A program made the position numbers and the translations under genes. The notes under the pieces were generated by a model. That model ran no database searches. It was not told the origin of the DNA and saw only the letters and a program-made list of their open reading frames with translations. Positions 1-8,630 of a DNA stretch of 52,816 nucleotides are shown here, in pieces. Numbering within the stretch: the stretch's first letter is position 1; each line of letters begins with the position of its first letter. Source of the stretch: Oscillospiraceae bacterium (GTDB taxonomy: Bacteria > Bacillota > Clostridia > Oscillospirales > Acutalibacteraceae); contig SVPP01000017.1 in assembly GCA_015065765.1 (NCBI GenBank), positions 1 through 52,816 of the forward strand, given 5' to 3'.

Positions 1-314
1 TTTCTGTCTGACCATTCGATCCATGCGATATCATCGCATCCGAGTGCTGTTCTTGCGCCTGCGTCAATTGCACCTGAACCGTCAACGTATTCAAGACCTG
101 CAGGGAATGCTGTTCTGAATGCCATTGAGGGAAGTGCGTACTCTGACTGCATTGTTACTGTGAATGTGATTTCTTCGCCAGCAACTGCTGTTGTTTTGTC
201 AGGTGTTACTGTTAAAGTAACTTTGGGATCGCCTTCTGCTGCGTATACTGCTGCGGGAATAATTCCGATGAGCATTACGAGAGAAAGGACAAGTGCCAAT
301 ACTTTTTTCTTCAT
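1..314 (-). CDS. Secreted cohesin-like protein, N-terminal part (cut by window edge)
   Basis: This reading frame is open from an ATG at 312-314 to the window edge, giving about 104 residues. AGGAGG lies just upstream of the ATG. The N-terminus (MKKKVLALVLSLVMLIGII, then AAVYAAEG) is a typical signal peptide with cleavage near residue 26. After it comes the start of a beta-rich module (VTLTVTPDKTTAVAGEEITF, then TVTMQSEYALPSMAFRTAFP) with the same layout as the cohesin-like modules of the next two genes: a Val/Thr-rich first strand, a GEE/GDE turn, then an aromatic-Ser-Met stretch before a hydrophobic strand. The C-terminus, and therefore any dockerin or anchor, is outside the window. Secretion is well supported; the exact role is inferred only from similarity to its neighbours. 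Confidence 0.8.
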   Translation of the reverse strand, partial: MKKKVLALVLSLVMLIGIIPAAVYAAEGDPKVTLTVTPDKTTAVAGEEITFTVTMQSEYALPSMAFRTAFPAGLEYVDGSGAIDAGARTALGCDDIAWIEWSDR

Positions 315-357
315 AACTTTTGCCTCCTATTTTATTTTAATTGAAAATTATGAGCAA

Positions 358-388
358 ATTATAACACTGAATAATGAGTGAGTATCAA
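358..388 (-). promoter_or_regulatory. Extended -10 promoter for the partial gene at 1-314
   Basis: On the minus strand TATAAT (358-363) is preceded by TGT, giving a TGnTATAAT extended -10 element. A TTGATA lies at 383-388 with a long 19-bp spacer, so the extended -10 probably carries the recognition. An inverted repeat (378-411) overlaps the -35 side. Confidence 0.5.
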
Positions 389-411
389 AACACTGAGGAT
401 TAAATACTCAC
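378..411. repeat. Inverted repeat GTGAGTAT...ATACTCAC
   Basis: GTGAGTAT (378-385) and ATACTCAC (404-411) are exact reverse complements separated by 18 bases. With one bulged base the match extends outwards to about 13 pairs. It sits between the stop of the 468-3389 gene and the -10 of the next gene and overlaps the -35 region. It could be an operator or a weak terminator hairpin; there is no clear U-run after it. Confidence 0.5.
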
Positions 412-467
412 ATCATTATCAACAGTATTTATTTAATATTAATTACGCTTTAAGAGGTAATTATCTC

Positions 468-3389
468 TTATTTCCAGAGGTATGATGTTCCTCTTGCATG
501 TGCGTTTGCACGTGATACGTCAACTGTGTTAACCTTGCCGTCAGCATTGATATCCGCACACTTAAGGTCATAACCTGTAAGCTGTGAAGTACCTCTTGCA
601 TGTGCATTTGCACGTGACACGTCAATTGTGTTAACCTTACCATCGCCATTGATATCACCAAGGAGGTGAATCTTCATATCCTGCTCGATATCTGCATCAG
701 CAACAACGATTTCGTATTCTCTTGTAGCATGGTTAGCCTTGGAAACAACAACTGTGTATGTGCCGGCTTCAACTGCTTCAAGTGTGTATTCCTGAGCACC
801 TGAACCTGTAGCTGTTGCTGTGTAAGCTGCTACATCTGAACCTTCTGCGAAGAATTCGATTGTTACATCGTCACTGTTGCCGTCAACACCATCATCAAAG
901 CTTGTAACTTTACCTGTGATGTTTACGCCTTCGATTGCGATTGTTTCAACTGTATATGCCATACCTGTAGAAATGTAGTTAAGAGCATTTGTTTCTGTTG
1001 CGCTTTCAGAATAACCAACTGTGAATGCGCCTCTCTTAACGTCTGCTGTCTTTGTCCAGTCAGGGCTGATGAAGATAGACTGTGTTGCATCTTCAACATC
1101 TGCAAGAGCTTCAAGCTGGAATGTAATAACAACATCATTCTTAGGCATTACGAGTTCGAAGTCAACGCCTTCTTCACTTGCCTGTGTTGCGTCTGCAGAA
1201 ATTGTAGCAAGTACATAGCCATACTTTGCTTTAGCTTCATCTGTATTCCATGTATCGGGATCTGAAGTGTACTTAAATCCGTCTGTCTTTGTTGTGCTAC
1301 CGCCTTTTTTGTATGATCCGTTTGCAAAAGCACTGTCAGCGTTTAATGTAATAGCTGATGCACCTGAACCAACAACTGCAAACTGAGCCTTATCATAAAT
1401 AACGGGAAGCTGGATAACTGATGCGAAATAGTTAGCATCAAGCTTAACTTTAACTGTAACGATGTCGCCTGCAGTTACATTCTTCTTGTCGAGGATTGTT
1501 GTAACTGTAACTGCTGCCTTAGAAGCATCACGTTTAAGACCTGCAAGAGCTGTCTCAAGTTCGTCTGCCCAACCGTCAACGATTGACTGCTGTGACTCTT
1601 TGAGACCGTCTTCAATCTTAGCAAGAACTGCATCAACTGCTGCAAGGCTTTCATCTGTGAAAGCTGTACGGTCGATAGCTTCTGCTTCTTCTACAAGAGC
1701 GTCAAGCTCTGAATAATCAGCTTCGGGTTCGCCTGTTGCAGGAAGAACGATTGTCTCACGGCTGAGTTCCTCACCGCAAACTGAACAGTAAACTACTTTA
1801 TCGTATGAACCAGCTTCAAAGTATGTAGCTTCAACTCTGTTTTCTTCAACTGCTTCTGCAGGTGTGTGGCCGAGAGCAGGAACTACTTCCTGAGCAACGA
1901 GAACCTCACCGCAAACATCACAGTGTGAACCTTCTGTGAGACCTGTGTTTACGCAATCAGGAGCAACTGCTTCATCAGTAACAGGTGTATGACCAAGTGC
2001 GGGAACTACTGTTGTTTCTCTTGAAACTTCTGCGCCGCATACTGTACAGTAAACTACTGTATCATATGAACCATCATTTACACAATCAGGAGCAACGTTG
2101 TTTTCAACTACTGCTTCGCCTTCTGTATGTCCTGTTGCAGGAATAACGATTGTTTCTCTTGAAAGCTCAACTTTGGGAGTACAGCATGAGCAGTAAACTA
2201 CCATGTCATATGAACCATCTTCTGTACATGTAGCTTCAACTCTGTTTTCTTCAACTGCTTCTGCGGGTTCGTGACCAAGAGCAGGAATAACGATTGTTTC
2301 ACGGCTTACTTCTTCGCCACATACTGTACAGTAAACTACTTTATCGTATGAACCGTCAACTGTTGCTGTTGCTTCAACTCTGTTTTCCTCAACAGCTTCG
2401 CCTTCTGTGTGACCGAGAGCAGGAATTGTTGTTGTTTCACGGCTAACTTCCTCGCCGCAAACTGTACAATAAACTACTGTATCGTATGAGCCTGCTGTAT
2501 CACAGTCAGCTTCTGTTCTGTTTTCTTCAACTGCTTCGCCTTCTGTATGACCAACTGCGGGAATTGCAATTGTTTCGCGGCTTAATTCATCGCCACAAAC
2601 TGAACAGTAAACTACTGTATCATATGAACCTGCTGTATCGCAGTCAGCTTCTGTTCTGTTTTCTTCAACAGCATCTGCTGCTACGTGAACGCAACCTTCA
2701 AATTTAGCACCATCAACATTGATGGGAAGACCATAGAGCTTACCTGCAGTTGCAGAAGCTGCAATTGTAGCTGCGCCCTTACCAACATATGTAGCTGATC
2801 TTGTATCGAATGCAGGAACGTCTGTACCTGTTTCAACAACAAATGTGGGGTCAACCATGATTACGCCCTTACCATCTGTGGGAGCATCTTCTTTAACTTT
2901 AAGTTTAAATGATACAAGGTCTGTTGCATCTGCGAATACGGGTGTTGCTGTGTTACCACCGTCTGATGCAAGGCTTGCAAGCCATACATAACCAAATCTA
3001 AGAAGACCAAACTGAGCCTTCTGATCTGCTGAATAGAGACCTGCATACATATCTTCCTGTGCATCTGCTGCAAGGAGTGACTGAGCAACGCCTGTGAACT
3101 TAGCACCATCAGAAACAAGAAGATTTGTGAAAATCTCATCTGCTGATGCACCAACAACTTCATAATAGTCCTTGTCATATGCAAGCATAATCTGAAGAGC
3201 ATGGACATTATAGTTGTTCTGGAGAGTTACCTTAACAGTAACCTCGTCGCCGGGCTGCGGCTTTGCATTATCTGTTGTGAGTGTAATCACAGCGTTTTCT
3301 GTTGTCCACTCTGTAGCAGATACTGCTACTGCAAATACGTTAACTACCATAAGTAACGCAAGTGCAATGCTGAGAACTTTTTTTGCCAT
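468..3389 (-). CDS. Large secreted cohesin-like/dockerin protein with seven CxxC repeats
   Basis: This is a 973-residue exported protein starting at an ATG preceded by AGGAGG. Visible order: signal peptide (1-26); a first cohesin-like beta module (about 30-200); seven tandem repeats of about 46 residues (about 240-551), each with an AVEENR..E start, GSYD.[15 protein letters not shown] and [10 protein letters not shown]; a helical FIVAR-like segment (about 555-625); a second cohesin-like module (about 626-790) containing [15 protein letters not shown]; a carboxypeptidase-regulatory-like domain (about 830-905); and a C-terminal type I dockerin with two calcium loops ([12 protein letters not shown] and [12 protein letters not shown]). 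The dockerin suggests docking to a cohesin on a scaffold or the cell surface, so a structural or adhesin role is more likely than catalysis. I see no catalytic domain. Each repeat except the short sixth and the variant fourth has one CxxCG pair, possibly binding metal or forming a disulfide. Confidence 0.85.
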   Translation of the reverse strand: MAKKVLSIALALLMVVNVFAVAVSATEWTTENAVITLTTDNAKPQPGDEVTVKVTLQNNYNVHALQIMLAYDKDYYEVVGASADEIFTNLLVSDGAKFTGVAQSLLAADAQEDMYAGLYSADQKAQFGLLRFGYVWLASLASDGGNTATPVFADATDLVSFKLKVKEDAPTDGKGVIMVDPTFVVETGTDVPAFDTRSATYVGKGAATIAASATAGKLYGLPINVDGAKFEGCVHVAADAVEENRTEADCDTAGSYDTVVYCSVCGDELSRETIAIPAVGHTEGEAVEENRTEADCDTAGSYDTVVYCTVCGEEVSRETTTIPALGHTEGEAVEENRVEATATVDGSYDKVVYCTVCGEEVSRETIVIPALGHEPAEAVEENRVEATCTEDGSYDMVVYCSCCTPKVELSRETIVIPATGHTEGEAVVENNVAPDCVNDGSYDTVVYCTVCGAEVSRETTVVPALGHTPVTDEAVAPDCVNTGLTEGSHCDVCGEVLVAQEVVPALGHTPAEAVEENRVEATYFEAGSYDKVVYCSVCGEELSRETIVLPATGEPEADYSELDALVEEAEAIDRTAFTDESLAAVDAVLAKIEDGLKESQQSIVDGWADELETALAGLKRDASKAAVTVTTILDKKNVTAGDIVTVKVKLDANYFASVIQLPVIYDKAQFAVVGSGASAITLNADSAFANGSYKKGGSTTKTDGFKYTSDPDTWNTDEAKAKYGYVLATISADATQASEEGVDFELVMPKNDVVITFQLEALADVEDATQSIFISPDWTKTADVKRGAFTVGYSESATETNALNYISTGMAYTVETIAIEGVNITGKVTSFDDGVDGNSDDVTIEFFAEGSDVAAYTATATGSGAQEYTLEAVEAGTYTVVVSKANHATREYEIVVADADIEQDMKIHLLGDINGDGKVNTIDVSRANAHARGTSQLTGYDLKCADINADGKVNTVDVSRANAHARGTSYLWK
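1738..2672 (-). repeat. Seven tandem ~46-residue coding repeats
   Basis: The repeat region encodes seven units, most with [14 protein letters not shown] or [14 protein letters not shown]. Unit 4 has an insertion ([13 protein letters not shown]) and unit 6 is a shortened variant ([14 protein letters not shown]). Units 1 and 2 are almost identical, which points to recent duplication or ongoing homogenisation. Confidence 0.85.
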
Positions 3390-3445
3390 TGTTTTTTACC
3401 TCCTAATGGTAAATTTGGTATTTAATATAATGCTTTATATTTCAA

Positions 3446-3459
3446 TTCGCTTTCGCGAA
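3446..3459. other. Short GAAA-loop hairpin between two secreted-protein genes
   Basis: On the minus strand TTCGC-GAAA-GCGAA can fold into a 5-bp stem with a GNRA-type loop just after the stop of the 3473-4531 gene. No U-run follows, so it is not a convincing intrinsic terminator; it could be an RNA-stabilising or processing element. Confidence 0.3.
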
Positions 3460-3472
3460 AAACACCACCGAT

Positions 3473-4531
3473 TTAAAATGCTGAATATGTACCTGCTGCC
3501 TGATTGATTTCACCTGCAAAGATCAGATATGAATCAAGGGCAATTTTGTCGCTTACATCGACTACGCCGTCACCTGTCAGCTCAGCAGCAAGAGCTGACA
3601 CACCTTCAAGCGAAACATCGTAAGTTTCTGCAAGGTCAAGCCACACATAATCCGTTGCATCTACAAGGCAGTCACCGTTTACATCGCCTGCAACAACAAC
3701 CGTATATGTTTCAAGAACCTCTCCTCTGAGAACAAGTTCCACCACAGTGCCTGTGCCCATTCTGTTATCCTGTGAAGCTTTTACAACCAGCTCACCGGGA
3801 GCTTTTGCGTAAATATATTCATCAAGATTATCAACCACTCCGGGATCAATACCGCGGATTATGCCGTTTTCCTTATCAATGATAACATCCTTTCCTTCCA
3901 CTGCAAGAATTTCGGGAGTGGGACATGAGACTGTTGCATTTGTAAAACTGAACTGGAGATCCTCACACTGAACAATTTTATCAAATGTGATTTCACCCTC
4001 TATATCAGTTATCATCTGTCTGTAAAAAAGAGTTGAATCAGAAGGGACAACAATCACACCCGATGTGTCCTTTTCAACATCTTCCTTCACCTTAAGCTGG
4101 AAAGTAAAGCAATCCATGCCATCGGGAACATTATACGTAGTCCAGCCGTTTGCTGAAACGCCCTGCCACTGGAAAACAACTGCATCGTATTCCTCAGAGG
4201 TATATGTGCTTGTAAAAGCCTTGTCAGGGTTTATAGCGGGACTTACAACTGAGCCACCGAGTGAGACAAGCTCATCTGTTGCACCTGCAGAATCTTCAAC
4301 CAACTCAAAAAAGGTATTAGAAAAGAGCACCGGCCAACGCATTGAAGTTGCATAGTAATTAGTAGAAACATTAACCGTTACTGTAATTACATCACCGGCT
4401 GCTACCGTGTCGGTATCTGTTTTTATTGTTACGTTCGCGTTTTCTCCTTCCGCAGATGATGTGATCGCAAACATGCCGAGAAGCATCACTGCTGTGAGAA
4501 GAAGGGACAAGAGTCTTCTTGACTTTTTCAT
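3473..4531 (-). CDS. Secreted cohesin-like protein with divergent C-terminal dockerin
   Basis: This 352-residue protein starts at ATG 4531 behind a weak AGAAAGG. It has a signal peptide (MKKSRRLLSLLLTAVMLLGM, cut after about residue 27), one cohesin-like module (about 30-195, with NYYATSMRWPVLFS, the hallmark stretch shared with four other proteins here), a linker domain (about 200-275) and a C-terminal dockerin-like duplication (GDVNGDCLVDATD and ELTGDGVVDVSD). The dockerin helices (YVWLDLAETY, KIALDSYLIF) differ from the [10 protein letters not shown] type in the neighbouring protein, so it may recognise a different cohesin. Adhesion or scaffolding at the cell surface is inferred; no enzymatic motif is seen. 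Confidence 0.8.
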   Translation of the reverse strand: MKKSRRLLSLLLTAVMLLGMFAITSSAEGENANVTIKTDTDTVAAGDVITVTVNVSTNYYATSMRWPVLFSNTFFELVEDSAGATDELVSLGGSVVSPAINPDKAFTSTYTSEEYDAVVFQWQGVSANGWTTYNVPDGMDCFTFQLKVKEDVEKDTSGVIVVPSDSTLFYRQMITDIEGEITFDKIVQCEDLQFSFTNATVSCPTPEILAVEGKDVIIDKENGIIRGIDPGVVDNLDEYIYAKAPGELVVKASQDNRMGTGTVVELVLRGEVLETYTVVVAGDVNGDCLVDATDYVWLDLAETYDVSLEGVSALAAELTGDGVVDVSDKIALDSYLIFAGEINQAAGTYSAF

Positions 4532-4593
4532 TTAATGCAGACCTTTCTCTCAAAAATGCAGATAATTACACTTTTATCTTATTCTACAATGGG

Positions 4594-4622
4594 ATTTTAC
4601 CACAAACATCAAAAGTTGTAAA
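4594..4622 (-). promoter_or_regulatory. Sigma-A-type promoter for the 3473-4531 gene
   Basis: Minus strand TTTACA (4617-4622), a 17-bp spacer, then TAAAAT (4594-4599) preceded by TGG, an extended -10 arrangement. The expected start is about 55 bases upstream of the ATG at 4531. Confidence 0.6.
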
Positions 4623-4741
4623 TAGGTTTTAGTGAAATTTCTATTAAAATTTATTAATTTTGTTTATTTTGTAAAGTGTTTTATGTGAATTTAGTCAAAT
4701 CGTCACAAATTTCGTTTGTTGATAAAATTTGCAAAATACTA

Positions 4742-4770
4742 TTGCAATATCCGAAAAATTAATATATACT
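4742..4770 (+). promoter_or_regulatory. Sigma-A-type promoter for the BMP lipoprotein gene
   Basis: TTGCAA (4742-4747), a 17-bp spacer and TATACT (4765-4770). It lies in the AT-rich divergent region 4532-4828, which holds no gene. The predicted leader of about 50 bases contains the small stem GCGCGT/ACGCGC (4782-4787 with 4801-4806) just before the ribosome binding site. Confidence 0.65.
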
Positions 4771-4828
4771 ATTATTATTACGCGCGTGTACTAATTAAAA
4801 ACGCGCAAAAAACGGAGGTAAAGCTCTT

Positions 4829-5662
4829 ATGAAAAAGTTCAAAAAACTCATTGCCATCCTTATGGCAGCACTTATGGTGTTCGCTCTTTCATCATGTGAC
4901 CTTATCGAGGACGCTCCCATCACTCCTGCTCTCGGCGGTGTAGAGGCAGGCGACATCCGCATCGGCATTCTCTTTGCAGAGGATTACGAAAGTGAAGGCA
5001 CTGCATCTTTTGTTCAGCAGCAGGCCATCAACACAATGTGGGGTACATACGGAATCGCAGGTACAATTCCCAAAAACAAAGTTCCTGTTGACAACATTCA
5101 GAAAATTCAGGATCAGATTATTTCTTGCGTAAAAGAAAGCGGATGTAACGTTGTGCTTTCAACAGATCCTGCATTCACAAAGATTGCTTATGAGTTCTCT
5201 CAGAACGCTGATTACAAGAATATCATCTTTGTTTGTCTTGACAGCACAAAAGAATATGAAGCAACAGAAAACTTCCACTGCTTCTATCCCGACTACGCAC
5301 AGGCTTATAAACTTGCAGGTATCGCTGCAGCAGCAAAGCTCGGAAACACAAACATTCCTCTTACAGAAGAAAACGAAGAATATGCAGCTGCATTTGCAGA
5401 AGGTGTGAAATCTGTAGCTCCCAAAGCAAAAGTTATAAACGGCAAGGGCATTGATACATACGGCGAAATCGTTACTAACTGGCATGTTTACTACATCACA
5501 CTTATCGAAAACATCACTCTCGGTAACTTCTCAGAAATGGGCGATTACTATGCAGGTACAGAAACAGGCTTCTGTGATTTCGTAGCTGCTGAAGATTATG
5601 TAACAGATGAAGGCGAAGCTAAAATGTCAGAGGCAAGACTTGCATTCTGTGAAGCAAAATAA
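4829..5662 (+). CDS. BMP-family (PnrA-like) substrate-binding lipoprotein
   Basis: This 277-residue protein has a lipobox (FALSSC, Cys about residue 23) and would be a diacylglyceryl-anchored lipoprotein. The mature part follows the basic membrane protein/PnrA (Bmp) family: strand IRIGILFAEDYESEGTASF, a VDNIQKIQDQI helix, CNVVLSTDPAF, NIIFVCLDS, and HCFYPDYAQAYKLAGIAAAAKL, which is the family's F..YQaaYLAGvaAA stretch. Family members bind nucleosides for an ABC importer. It is short compared with the usual 330-360 residues, and no ABC ATPase or permease gene is nearby, so it may act with a distant transporter or have become a sensor. A good RBS (ACGGAGGTAAAG) precedes the ATG. The family call is fairly sure; the ligand is not. 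Confidence 0.75.
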   Translation: MKKFKKLIAILMAALMVFALSSCDLIEDAPITPALGGVEAGDIRIGILFAEDYESEGTASFVQQQAINTMWGTYGIAGTIPKNKVPVDNIQKIQDQIISCVKESGCNVVLSTDPAFTKIAYEFSQNADYKNIIFVCLDSTKEYEATENFHCFYPDYAQAYKLAGIAAAAKLGNTNIPLTEENEEYAAAFAEGVKSVAPKAKVINGKGIDTYGEIVTNWHVYYITLIENITLGNFSEMGDYYAGTETGFCDFVAAEDYVTDEGEAKMSEARLAFCEAK

Positions 5663-5684
5663 ACCTTTATAAGTAAAACATTTT

Positions 5685-5712
5685 AACCCTCTGTCACATG
5701 GCGGAGGGTTTT
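5685..5712 (+). terminator. Terminator after the BMP lipoprotein
   Basis: The stem ACCCTCTG/CGGAGGGT (5686-5693 with 5702-5709, one G-U pair) has an 8-base loop and is followed by TTTTGTTG. Confidence 0.7.
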
Positions 5713-5775
5713 GTTGTGTATATTGTAATGTAACAATTATCTGCAACAGGAGCAAGCCCCTACCCTACGATGAGA

Positions 5776-5816
5776 AACAACAAGACCGCACTGTTTCATA
5801 GTGCGGTCTTGTTGTT
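5776..5816. terminator. Strong bidirectional hairpin between converging genes
   Basis: A perfect 17-bp stem (5776-5792 with 5800-5816, core AAGACCGCACT) closes a 7-base loop (GTTTCAT). It separates the plus-strand lipoprotein from leuS on the minus strand and is well placed to end both transcripts. The stretch before it (about 5720-5775, with AGGAGCAAGCCCCTACCC) holds no gene and looks like a worn dispersed intergenic repeat. Confidence 0.75.
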
Positions 5817-5843
5817 ATTATGTCTTATTTTAAACTTTTAAAA

Positions 5844-8249
5844 TTATCTTACAACGATATTTACAAGTCTGCCCTTGACGTACAGCTCTTTTACGATTGT
5901 TTTGCCGTCGATTGCTTCCTTGATTTTCTCGTCCTCTTTTGCAAGAGCAATTGCGTCCTCGTTTGAGATTTCAGCAGGAATGTTCATCTTTGTTCTTACC
6001 TTGCCGTTAATCTGTACAACGATTTCGATTGTTGCATCAACACACTTTGCTTCATCGTATGTGGGCCATTCACTGATTGCAAGAAGCTCTTCGTTTCCGA
6101 TAACTTCGTTAAGTTCTTCAGTAATGTGAGGTGCAAAGGGATTGAGAAGCGAAATAAATGTTGAAAGCTCTTTCTTTGTAACTGCGCCTGCATCATAGAT
6201 TTCGTTGAGAAGTGTCATGAGTGCTGCGATAGCAGTGTTGTATTTAAGTGTTTCGATATCACTTGAAACCTTTTTGATTGTTTTGTTGAAAGCAACCTCG
6301 AGTTTTTCTGAATATCCGTCACCGTCAGTGAGAATTGTCTGGAGATTCCATACTCTGTCGATAAATCTCTTACAGCCTCTTACGCTGTCCTCTGACCAGG
6401 GTGCTGCCTTTTCGTAGTCACCCATGAAAAGTACATAAGTTCTGAGAACGTCCGCACCGAATGAATCAACAACATCGTTGGGGTCTATAACGTTTCCTCT
6501 TGATTTTGACATCTTAACTCCGTCAGGTCCGAGAATAAGTCCCTGAGCTGTTCTCTTTGCATACGGTTCTGCTGTGGGAACTACACCGATGTCATAGAGG
6601 AATTTATGCCAGAAACGTGAATAGATAAGGTGACGTGTAACGTGCTCCATACCGCCGTTATACCAATCAACCTGTCCCCAGTATTTAAGTTTTTCCATAT
6701 CAGCAAGGCATTCTGTGTTGTGGGGATCTATGTATCTGAGGAAGTACCATGATGAACCTGCCCACTGAGGCATTGTGTCAGTTTCTCTCTTTGCTTTACC
6801 GCCACACTTGGGACATGTGCAGTTTACGAATTCATCAATTTTTGCAAGGGGGCTTTCGCCGTCTGAGCCGGGCTCAAAATTTTCAACCTTGGGAAGAAGA
6901 AGAGGAAGCTCTTCATAAGGAACTGCAACCATTCCGCAATCGGGACAATGTACAATCGGAATAGGCTCGCCCCAGTAACGCTGACGGTTGAATGCCCAGT
7001 CTTTCATTTTGTACTGAACACCTTTTTCGCCGATACCCTGCTTTTCAAGCTCTTCAAAAACTCTTTCAATTGAAGATTTCTTATCTGTGTATCCGTTAAG
7101 GTAATCTGAGTTTACCATTTCACCGTCGCCGGTATAAGCTTCTTTTTCAATGTCTCCGCCCTTGATAACTTCGATGATATCAATGCCGAATTTCTTTGCG
7201 AAATCGTAGTCTCTCTGGTCATGTGCAGGAACAGCCATAATTGCACCTGTACCATAGCCCATCATAACATAGTCAGAAATGAAGATGGGAATTTCTTTTC
7301 CATTGACAGGGTTGATACCTGTGAAGCCTGCAAGACGAACACCTGTCTTATCTTTTACAAGCTGAGTTCTTTCAAACTCTGTTTTCTTTGCACATTCTGC
7401 TCTGTAGTTTTCAACCTCGTCAAAGTTTGAAATCATGTCTTTATACTGGTCAAGCATGGGATGCTCGGGAGCCATAACCATGAATGTTACGCCAAAAAGT
7501 GTATCGGGACGTGTTGTGTAAATTCTGAGAGTTTCGTCTGTACCTTTAACTTTAAAGTTTACAAAAGCACCTGTTGATTTACCGATCCAGTTTTCCTGCT
7601 GGAGTTTAATGTTTGGAAGATAATCAACATCTTTGAGACCTTCAAGGAGTTTATCTGCATATTCAGTAATTCTCAGATACCATACGTCCTTTGACTTCTG
7701 AACAATATCGTTGTGGCAGATGTCACACTTGCCGCCCTGTGAATCTTCGTTTGAAAGAACAACCTTACATGAAGGACAATAGTTAACAAGAGTCTTATCT
7801 CTGAAAGCAAGTCCGTTCTCAAACATTTTGAGGAAAATCCACTGTGTCCATTTATAGTAGCCTTCCTCAGTTGTGTCGATAACTCTGTTCCAGTCAAAAG
7901 AGAAACCAACTCTTTTAAGCTGAGATGTAAACTTTGCGATGTTATCGTCAGTAACCTGTCTGGGATGGATACCTGTTTTGATTGCATAGTTTTCTGTGGG
8001 AAGACCGTAAGCATCAAAGCCGATGGGGTAAAGAACGTTATAGCCTTCTTTTCTGCGTTTTCTGGAAACAACCTCAAGACCTGAATAAGCCTTAATGTGA
8101 CCAACGTGCATACCCGCACCGCTGGGATAAGGGAATTCTACGAGAGCATAGAACTTTTCTTTTTCAGAATTGTCCTCTGCATGGAAAACTCCTGCTTCTT
8201 CCCATTTGTCCTGCCACTTTTTCTCAGTGGCTTTGAAATCATAGTTCAT
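5844..8249 (-). CDS. leuS: Leucyl-tRNA synthetase
   Basis: This 801-residue class I synthetase charges tRNA-Leu. The HIGH-type signature is HVGH at residues 48-51 (within PYPSGAGMHVGH), zinc-type CxxC pairs occur around residues 158-178 (CPSCKVVL, CDIC), the editing (CP1) domain carries the TTRPDT motif (around 246) and the GTGAIMAVPAHD stretch (around 334), and KMSKS lies near residue 578. The length is normal for bacterial LeuRS. It is the last gene of the 12-gene block, 30 bases after rsfS, and ends at the strong hairpin 5776-5816. No T-box leader is seen in front of it, so it appears to depend on upstream promoters. Confidence 0.97.
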   Translation of the reverse strand: MNYDFKATEKKWQDKWEEAGVFHAEDNSEKEKFYALVEFPYPSGAGMHVGHIKAYSGLEVVSRKRRKEGYNVLYPIGFDAYGLPTENYAIKTGIHPRQVTDDNIAKFTSQLKRVGFSFDWNRVIDTTEEGYYKWTQWIFLKMFENGLAFRDKTLVNYCPSCKVVLSNEDSQGGKCDICHNDIVQKSKDVWYLRITEYADKLLEGLKDVDYLPNIKLQQENWIGKSTGAFVNFKVKGTDETLRIYTTRPDTLFGVTFMVMAPEHPMLDQYKDMISNFDEVENYRAECAKKTEFERTQLVKDKTGVRLAGFTGINPVNGKEIPIFISDYVMMGYGTGAIMAVPAHDQRDYDFAKKFGIDIIEVIKGGDIEKEAYTGDGEMVNSDYLNGYTDKKSSIERVFEELEKQGIGEKGVQYKMKDWAFNRQRYWGEPIPIVHCPDCGMVAVPYEELPLLLPKVENFEPGSDGESPLAKIDEFVNCTCPKCGGKAKRETDTMPQWAGSSWYFLRYIDPHNTECLADMEKLKYWGQVDWYNGGMEHVTRHLIYSRFWHKFLYDIGVVPTAEPYAKRTAQGLILGPDGVKMSKSRGNVIDPNDVVDSFGADVLRTYVLFMGDYEKAAPWSEDSVRGCKRFIDRVWNLQTILTDGDGYSEKLEVAFNKTIKKVSSDIETLKYNTAIAALMTLLNEIYDAGAVTKKELSTFISLLNPFAPHITEELNEVIGNEELLAISEWPTYDEAKCVDATIEIVVQINGKVRTKMNIPAEISNEDAIALAKEDEKIKEAIDGKTIVKELYVKGRLVNIVVR

Positions 8250-8279
8250 TTTTATTTCAACTCCTAATTTAAATCTTGA

Positions 8280-8630
8280 TTATTGAAGAATTTCTTCTGC
8301 GGTTTTTATGCTTGCATCCTGCCAGAGTCTTTCTATATTATAATACTCTCTGCTCTGTCTGTCAAAGACATGAACAACAACTGTGCCGTAATCAAGAAGA
8401 ATCCAGCCTGTTGCTCTGCCTTCGATGTGTTCAGGCTCTACGCCAAGCTTTGAAAGTGCATCCTCAACATCACCTGAAAGTGATCTTACATGTGTGCTTG
8501 ATGTACCGCTTGCAACGATAAAGCAATCAGCTACGATTGTAAGCTCTGAAGTTTCGATAATCCTGATGTCCTCTGCTTTTTTGTCATCAAGAACCTTCAC
8601 TATATTTTTTATAAGCTCTTCATATTTCAT
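8280..8630 (-). CDS. rsfS: Ribosomal silencing factor RsfS
   Basis: This 116-residue protein matches the RsfS/Iojap family (DUF143), which binds L14 and blocks subunit joining in poor nutrient conditions. The family landmarks are visible: VLDDKKAEDIRIIETSELT, DCFIVASGTSSTHVRSL, and GWILLDYGTVVVHVFD followed by REYYNIERLW. Its ATG overlaps the yqeK stop by four bases (ATGA), indicating translational coupling; AAGGAGG sits inside the end of yqeK. Confidence 0.95.
   Translation of the reverse strand: MKYEELIKNIVKVLDDKKAEDIRIIETSELTIVADCFIVASGTSSTHVRSLSGDVEDALSKLGVEPEHIEGRATGWILLDYGTVVVHVFDRQSREYYNIERLWQDASIKTAEEILQ

Noticed and set aside
1738..2672. CRISPR-like regular repeats
   Set aside because: The regular spacing comes from coding repeats in one frame of a secreted protein; there are no short exact repeats with unrelated spacers.
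5720..5775. Possible small RNA or dispersed repeat before the leuS terminator
   Set aside because: AGGAGCAAGCCCCTACCC resembles common clostridial intergenic repeats but there is only one copy in the window, so no repeat can be shown.
8250..8279. T-box leader for leuS
   Set aside because: The gap to rsfS is only 30 bases, far too short for a T-box; none is seen before the upstream genes either.
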